Source of the DNA: Bemisia tabaci | Taxonomy: Eukaryota; Arthropoda; Insecta; Hemiptera; Aleyrodidae | Length of the DNA: 64,000 bases | Assembly (NCBI RefSeq): GCF_918797505.1 | Contig: NC_092793.1 | Location: 4,040,366 to 4,104,365, forward strand | Direction of reading: 5' to 3' | In this document: positions 29,101-38,100 of the stretch, piece by piece | How the letters are laid out: each line of letters opens with the position of its first letter | How positions within the stretch are numbered: position 1 is the first letter of the stretch | The notes under the pieces: generated by a model | Told to the model about the DNA's origin: nothing | Database searches by the model: none | The model's input: only the letters and a program-made list of their open reading frames with translations | Program-made: the position numbers and the translations under genes

Positions 29101-32100
29101 CACGCCAAAGGAAATACTCTAAATACGGTTCTAATATAAATCTATTCAGCAAATGAAGTTTACGAGGTTCATTCTCTCGCTTAGACGTTAAACTTTCAAT
29201 TATAGACATTTTCATCGTGCTCTATATTAAAGTTTTACAATTAAATTCTCATGTCTTTCGTTTCTTATTTTTTTCAATTTGGCTGTATATTTGGCAGCGG
29301 CGAACTTCCGGCTCTACATTCCCTCCTCTTACAGCTCAGAGGATCTACTTTTCCACGAGATAAGAAAATCACTATTATTCACTCCTGCAGGGTATTAAAA
29401 GAATGTACATAAAAAAGCTACCGCCTCCTCCTCGAAAGGTCGACCCTTTTGCGAGCTTATTTAGGTACAGCATGGTAGACGCGGCCGAAAAACGTATTCA
29501 ACCGAGTTTTGATGCCCGCATAATGCGGACGATGCCAAATCGAACTTTCCGTCGTTTCTGTCGGTCTTGGGTATTTTCGCACATGTTTTCGGTGATGCAT
29601 TTTTGTATTGAAAGTTCAAAGCAAGGCATGAATGATCGATTATCGACATTTTCCCATTTGAAGCTATGGTAAAAAATTGACCTTCAAGGTGTTTGTTTCG
29701 AGCACCCTGATCATCGATCCTTTTCCATAGGTTTAAATGGAAGATCAATCGATATATCGCAAAGCACATCACGTCACTGATGGTTTTTCATACATTGAAA
29801 TGGAGGAGAAACTGAACAGACTTGTGCTAAAAGGAACGATATGTATAAGGTTTGCGTGCAACATAGTTGCTTTAGCATGCTTGCGTCCAACCGTGTTGCC
29901 AACTTGCAGGAATCGCAGCTAAGTTAGAGAAACAAGTTGAAGGAACTCTCACACGCATTTGGGATATAGCAGTCTTGAAAGGTTTGAACATGAGGCTGAA
30001 TCTGGTTTTCGTTAGATTATACGTTAGTTCCGTTGAACATGCGAAGACCCTGACCACTTCTCTGCTGTTTACCGCCAAATTAGTCACGGGACCAGCAATC
30101 AAATAAGCAACGATCAGAGCTTGAACAACGCTTTGCCCTGAGCCTCCGCAAAAACTTGGCAAGGACAGCAATGTCATGCAACGAATCTGTAAGAAATAAC
30201 ACAAAAAAGAAAGGAGAAAATAAAGAACTACAAAAACAAACATCGCAATAATATTTTGAGTAAGTTTTAACCCTCCGATGCCCAGAAAGGTTAAAGTGAC
30301 CCGTGGCTTGCTTAAAACACGCGCCCCGCAGGTTGAATGGGGCCGGTATGCACACACGATCTTTAGAAGTTGGTCTTTAAATACATCTTAAAAAAGAATC
30401 AAATGTCAAATTGAAAAAAAATCAAGTTTCATCACATTCGAAGATAGGATAGGGGTATTTGGGCCTCGTTTTTTAACTTCTCCCCCGAATTTAAGTGACG
30501 CATCATTGAATTAGCAGTACAGAGCGGAAAGTTGCGGGTTCATGCCTCGCGCCATCGCGCCTTCAATTTTGCAGACGCAACGCGGACATCAAACAAGCAC
30601 GAATAGTTGTATCTCTGCGCCGTCGTCAACGCGCATTCGCTCTTTCTCCTTGGTCTATTTCTACACTGTGTTTGTTTCCGTTTGTCTTATTTGTGGTTGT
30701 GCCTTAAAGACTATACGTCCTTCAGGCACCAAGGGACCTCCTTAAGGGACGTTCTTAAGGAACTCGGCCTAATATCGCAAACAAGTAATCGTGTACCGAA
30801 TTATTCGAACTAATTTTTACTCTGAGGTCTTTTAGGAGCTACCCTGAATAAAAGGCGCTTCTTGAAAGTTGGGAATACTGATTGTCCTCCATTTAGATGT
30901 ATTCTAGGGGGCTATTACTTAAATTGCAAACTCCTGACACATGCAAGAGCCTCATCGTCTGAAAAATTTGAAGAACATTGTTAACAATTTGCCCAATAAA
31001 GTCGAGTTCTATTCCAGGAAATGTGGCAACGTCTGAAAACACATAAGGCACACAGTGGATCGAGTCAATGGGAGAGGTCGGACAAAATTTGGAATTGTTG
31101 AAAGCTTATATTTTTGGAAATACGAAACAAAAAAGTCTGAGTGTGATTTCATTGGCTTTTTCGTAAAATTTCCTTCATAAAAACTCCTTGAAATTGAATT
31201 TCTGACAAAATCAACATTAAAATTTGAAATCTCAGTCAAAAATTCCATGTCCGATCTCTTAGATTGACTCAATCCACCGTGCGGCGTGTTTGAGTAGCGT
31301 GGCGTGCTTTGAGATATATCAATTGATCTGCCATTTAAACCTATGGAAAAGGATCGATAAACAGGGTGTTGGACCTTACCTTAATAATCGATTCTTTACT
31401 ATAAGTTTATATGGCATAATCATGGATATATCGCAATTGACGCCACGCCACGGGCGTGTTTCCTTAGCATGGCACCACTACGAGAAGCACGGTACTTGAC
31501 AGAGGCACTGGGTCACCGTGCCGGGGAGAGGGATTAAAGGCCGTCTTATTTGAGGACAGCATTAACATTTTTCCAGCGCGCCCGGGCCCGCCCTCAAATC
31601 CCTGGCTAGTAGGACCCTCACACGGTTCGAGGGGACCCAAAACATCGTCCTCGTCGTCCCCGGCAAGTGCTTTGCCGACGTTGCCGTGCCGTGTCGGTGG
31701 AGAAAGGCGGGATATCGACGGTGAAACTACCAAACCACGTATCCCGGTTTGCGACGTCGCAGACTTCCTGTCATACTTTGTTTTTTAAATGAAAAACTAC
31801 TTAACATCCAGTCTTGAAAATTTCAGTGATTTTTCCTTTTTGTGCGGAGAAAATCCCGTGAAAATTTCAAGGAATGATATCGATTTGGTTTACTTCAAAA
31901 AAATAAAATGTGAGCGTAGATTTTTAAACACCGCAAACGAGATACGTGGTTTGGTAGTTTCACCGTCGATATTCTCTCGGGGAGGAAACTACCCGGAAGC
32001 GTGAGCGGCGTCGCCTTGGTGCTGGACAGGGAGGAGACAGCGCCGCCATGCCGAGATAAAGTCATCCATCAGTCGTGCTGTTCATTTATCACGGCCTAGC

Positions 32101-35100
32101 GACGTACGGGACGTTAATTTGATGCGCTCCTCATCCGCAACGCCGCGCGCGGAAGTGGCTCCCGATGGCCTCCCATCCGTGTCTTCGCCTGCCCGGAAGG
32201 CGCGTAGCTTCGCCTTCCAGTCGTGTGCCGTCCTTTGCGATACATCCATTGGTCTCCAATGGAGATGTTGCATGTGTGAGGGATTTGCGATTTGACTGCT
32301 GTTTCTAATGTAAAAGTTCGCGAGAAACACTATGGTGCCACTGGTTTTCTCTGAAATCATCTCCCAAGCTCAAAAGAAGCTCTCAAAGTGAGGCCAAAAT
32401 GGAGAGGATATCCCACCCTACCCTGAGAGTCCACCTCTACATCAAAACAAACTCTCCATGCAAAGATAGGGAGCAAATACATTAGCATCGATGCCGTGTT
32501 TCCAGTTTTGGAGTCCCCAAATAAAGTGGCAACCCTGCTACTGTATTTGCACCCTATCGTTGCATGGAGAGTTTGATGTAGAGGTGGACTCTCAGGGTAG
32601 AGTGGGATATCCCCTCCATTTTGGCCTCACTTTGAGAGCTTTTTTTGAGCTTGGGAGATGATTTCAGAGAAAACCAGTGGCACCATCGTGTTTCTCGCGA
32701 GCTTTTACATAAAAATCAATGGTCAAATCGCAATTCCCTCACACATGCAACATCTCCATTTAAACCTGTAAGAAAGGATCGATAAACAGGGTATACCTTC
32801 ATAATCGATTGTTTACCACGGCTTCAAATGGGGAGATATCGATAATCGAGCATCCGCGTCTCGCCACTCTTGGCCTACATCCGGAGATATCCTTCTCGCC
32901 ATCCTTCTCATCCGGAGATAGGAAACGGAGGCGGCAATAGTATTTCAGTCGAAATTTATAGTTGGAAGAGGGGGTGGGGTTCAAATTTGTTGGAACGAAG
33001 CATAATGGGCCTGTTGCAAACCTTTGCTAGAGCAAAAATAAGGGTTGTTACCCATACAGAGTGTCTCGGAAATCACAACGAGCGCATCGGCTGAGTCCGG
33101 AATGCACTCCTTACTTCACAATTGGACGTATTTCTGTCCAACGGAACTAAGCGCCAAATTGAGTTCCTTTTGAGGAATTTAGAATGCCGGATAGCGCGTT
33201 CTGTCAAACGGAACTAAGCGCCATGGAGAAGTATTGAGTGGATAGGACGGAATGAGCCCGACGCCCGATTCCGCCGCCAATCCAAGTCCCCCTCTACCTT
33301 CCTCCTCTGATGGCGCTTAGTTCCGTTTTACAGAAATACGTCCAATTTGCATAAGAAATTTGCGTTTTTTCGAGCTACCCGCTTCAAAAACGAAACCACG
33401 GCACGGGTGAACATTTCGTTAGAGGAGCCATTCCATCCAACCCCTGCTCACAAGGATACCACGCAATATTCAACATAGCCGACGCCAATCCGCCTGAACA
33501 CATGTGACGGGACGATACTTCCAACCACATGAATACAATCGGCGTGTTTACATTTACATTTTTCTCGCTTTCATAGAATCCGCCTTGATTCACCGCGAGC
33601 TCTCCTCAACTTGCGCGTAGAAGCGACAGCCATGTTGAGCAGGGATTGAATGGAATGACTCCTCTCACGAAATGTTCATCCGTGCCGTAGTATCCTTTTT
33701 GGAGCGGGAAGCTTAAAAAACTGCAAATTTCTTACGCAGATTGTGAAGTTAGGAGTGCATACCAGAGTTTGCCGATGCGCTCATCGTGATTTTGGTGACA
33801 TTATCCAGAAGGAACAACTCTAATTTTTGCACTAGCAAAAGTTTGCAACAGGTCCATCAGATTGAGAGTCGGGGAGGAAAGATTTGGACGTGTTTCTGCT
33901 AACCGGAGCTATGGACGGGTGGGAACGATGGGGTGTGCTCTAGAAAGCTGCGGAAGAAACAATGTAAAAATGGGCGTGATTCCTCTTGGGGAAACGGAAA
34001 AGTGGGATTTTACATAAAATCAAACGCAAGAAATTGTAAAAGTTAGACTAAAAAAGACTGAATAGCTTGATTCCTGCGCGACTCGGATTACCGATCCAAG
34101 TTTGTTTATTTTAAGTGGATTGACGTAATAGATAATTTTATCAAAGGAGCGGGTGGGCGCGGGTGTAACGAAACTTTTATCCGTTCGTCTTTGACCGGGA
34201 CATTGAGGAGGGTTGCGCGACGCTGGAAACTTGATTTCCCGATTTGTTGCCAATTTGAGTGAGTAAATTGTAAACCACTTTTCGTAGACTCACTGGAAAA
34301 AAGTCGCTTGAATCTAGAGTCCAGACTCCATTGACAAGAAAAAGAACTCTTGATTCAATCGGATTTTTGATTGAATCAAATGGAAATCCGCTTAAATCAA
34401 GAGGCTTAACTCGTCGATTCAAGGGAGAATCCGTTTTAATCAAGAGTATTTTTTCTTGTCAATGTTTTTAAGAGTCTGTACTCTAGATCCAAGCGATTTT
34501 TATTCCCATAGTGCTCTCTTCAACGTTTTGTGGTATAAAGTCAAATATTGATGACCGAAGTATGAAACGACGTTTATCCATTGCGGTGTTTTAAAATTTC
34601 CGCTCCTATTCTATTTTTTCAAACAGAAAGAAGCCAAATTAAGTGCTCAATTTTATACATGATATTTTGCGAGCAGAGAGGAAAAATCAAGGAAGTTCAC
34701 AAGACATTGCGTCGACTACTTTTCCAAAGAAAAAATGAGGTATGACCGAGAGACTGCAACGTCGCAAACGGATTTACGTGGTTTCGCAAATTGACCATCA
34801 ATGTAATATATGATTTCATACAATTTACAATTCTATGCAATTTTTCATGCAATCACAATATTCTGTATAACTTCATAAAATTCCAACAAGATTTTCTCAA
34901 GAGATTAGATCTTTCTAAAGCGGACTGTCACCCATACACTCCTAACGTCTCAAACTATCTTGCGTCTGTAAGTTACGATAAAATCGTAACTCGTACTTCT
35001 ATGTTGTCCATCGGACGTTTTCGCATTCAATTGACTCTCTAACCGCATTTTCGTCTAGATTTTTCCGAAATCGAAGAGAGCGTCCGTAAGAATTTGATCA

Positions 35101-38100
35101 GAATTCTTGAAAAAGATCAGGAGATGTAAAAAAAAAAAAAATAGCGACGTTACGGATGCAGTAGCATTTCTTACTGGATCTAACTGTGTACCTTTTTTTC
35201 AAGACACATACGCCCGATATTTTATTTTAAAAGAGACAACGACGGGACAGGACAAAAGCACAAGGAGCATTTTCCCCGCGGAGTTATTAGAGGGCAGCGG
35301 TGAGGCGTGAATGATCGATTTTCGATACTCGCCCATTTCAGACTATCGTAAAAGATCGATTATTTAGGTATTCGTTGCGAACACCCTGTTTATCGATCTT
35401 ATTCCATAGGTTTAAACAGCAGATCAGTCGATGTATCGCTGTCGGAGGGCTCCTCTTTGAAGAACTAAATTAATTATTCCGCGACGGTACGGCTCGGGCT
35501 CCCACTTACCTCGCCTCGGTAAATCCGTGATTTTCACTCATCACGGAACCAACTTTTATAAAAGTTCAGTCGACTAGCACAAATTTTTAGTGAGTTTCTT
35601 CCGTCGCGCGTTGCCCGGGGGATGTAGGATCTTCATCCCTTATAAGTTTCGCGATTGTCGTTGTTCATCCCCGACCCCGCCCGACACCCCTATGCGACCT
35701 GAGATGCGAGAGCTCATACCTAAAACATGAGTTCCGAACTAACGCGATTAGCGGGGACGAGATTCCAACATACCGTCATTTCCCGGACGAAGGAACGTAA
35801 CCCAATTCCGAGGTTGCCAAGTTGCCTCTAACAACTCGAATTTTTACAAGAATTTAAACGTGAAATTTTTGTCCAAAATTCGTCTAATTTTTACACGGGA
35901 CCAGAGGAAAAATCGGTGAAAATTCGGTTGGAAATGTTCAAGATTCTTCTAATGAAAACGCAATCTGTAAGGGGAAATTTGGCAACACTGAAGTGTAGTT
36001 ACGTTCTTTCGTGAAGGGAACGACGATATTAGACGCGTAGCCGGATCCGAGCCAGTGGCGTGGCGTGAATTGCGATATATCGATTGTTATGCCATTTAAA
36101 CCTATGGAATAGGATCGATAAACAGGGTGTTCGCAGTGAACACCTTTATAATCGATTCTTTACCATAGGTTTAAAAGGCACAACAATCGATATATCGCAA
36201 TGCACGCCACGCCACTGATCCGAGCTCGCGCCAAAAGCCTCGTGGCAAAAACGCGTAAGCAAATACTGGACTTCACAACTTTTATCTCAGGGTCTCCTCT
36301 TCACCGCTGCATACAAGGGGGAGGATGGGGGGGGGTCTTAGACCTTCAGCCATCTCTTTTTGTTTGTTTTATCTTTTAGCGGTTGAAGCGTCAATCACAA
36401 ATTTTGTCATAGAAATTGGGGGAGGGGACCTTTTACATATTTTCACTGACAATGAGTGGTAACCTTGACTACGTGTCAAGCCAGAAGTTAGGGAAGGACT
36501 TGCGGAGAAAAGGGGATGGTAGCTCTAGTTCGTGTATGATTTCAGACCCAACTTGCGGTGGGTATAACAGAAAGGGTATTTCTTGGTTGCGGTGTTTTGG
36601 AATCTCCACCGCTAATCAATATTTTAGAGAGGAGACTTCTCGGTGAATTTTCTGAAATTTTTCGGTTTCAGATTTGTAAAATCATAAAGAAAATTCCGTA
36701 AAAATTTCAACAAATTGTATACATTAGCTTTAAATACATGGATGAAACGTTAGTGGAGATTCTAAGACACCGCAACCAAATACCCTCTTTGCACCCAGCG
36801 CTTCAATTATTTCGATTATTTGGACTAGGACTGGAGAATGTGCCGAAAATCAAACTTGAACATTGTGTGAGCTGTAATTCCTTTTACTTTGTGCTACTCA
36901 GCCTCTGTAGTCGCTCTTCTGACCGTAAAGCCGAATCTTGATTTCCTCAGAAAGCATGGATTTATACGTGGATTACATTTTGCAATAAGGAGCCACTATC
37001 TCTGGCTCTTCCGTAAAAGCACCTTTCTGCATAGGGAAACCAATGGCATATATTTTGTTTCTAAATTGAGCCGGAAATGGTGGTTACTTATTGCAAAATG
37101 TATTTCATGTGAAACAGGGCTCACGTGGAAATTAGGATTTGCCCTTTCGTCAAAGGGGCGACGTATTATTAGGAGGATTATAAATAAACAAGTGGTTAGA
37201 AATGAGAACAAAATAATATGAACTATGCAAAACGATTATTCCGATAACGGAACTTGGCTGTTTTGAAAACGCCTTCAAATGCGGCGTGAAATCTCACGCA
37301 TTCCGGAGAGTTCAATTAGTTGTATCATTGCGCCATAAGAATGTTACGGAAGATTTAAATGGAAATAGCCTCCATGCACGCCGGCCTTTTCGATTTCCGT
37401 TAACATTTTTGCAGTCATGAATGCGCTTATGTGTGCTTCAGCTAGAATTGTATTTAGCAAATGGGTGGTTCTTATAGGAGGATTATAATTAAACAAGTGG
37501 TTAGAAATGGGAACAAAATAATATAAACTATGCAAAACGATTATTCCGCCTTCAAATACGGCGTGATAGCCTCCATGCACGCTGGGCGTGTCGATTTCCT
37601 TTGACATTTTTGCAGTGGTGAATGCATAGCTAAAAGCTATGCAAAACGATAATCCGGGTATCGGAACTTGAATGATTTGATAACGCCTTCAAATGCGGCG
37701 TGATACCTCACGCATTCCGGAGAGTTCAAATAGTTGTCTCATTGCGCCGTAAGAATGTGACGGAAGATTCAAATGGAAATAGCCTTCATGCAGGCCCGCC
37801 ACATCCCATCTCGGGCCCTGGTACCAGTTTTAAGGTCCGGGCCCCAAGCACGGAGGGGGGGGGGGGTCCGAGGGGCATCCCTCGAGAAATTTTAGAATTT
37901 ATACGACTAATCGGACGCATTTCCATAAAGATATTTTTCATCAATTTCTGCGGAATAATTATGTTTTTTTCTACTTTCAGCACAAAATACTTACGAATTG
38001 TTGCATTCAAAACATCTGGAATTTTTTTTTTCTTTTTTGGGGGGGGGGGGCATATGATACTATTTTCAGTTCTAAGAGGGCCAGGCCCTCCTGGACTCCC

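Noticed and set aside
29872..30357. 161-residue open frame taken as a single-exon gene
   Set aside because: Only the middle (29953-30186) is coding, as DCST1-like exon 4. The ends read through intron and splice sites.
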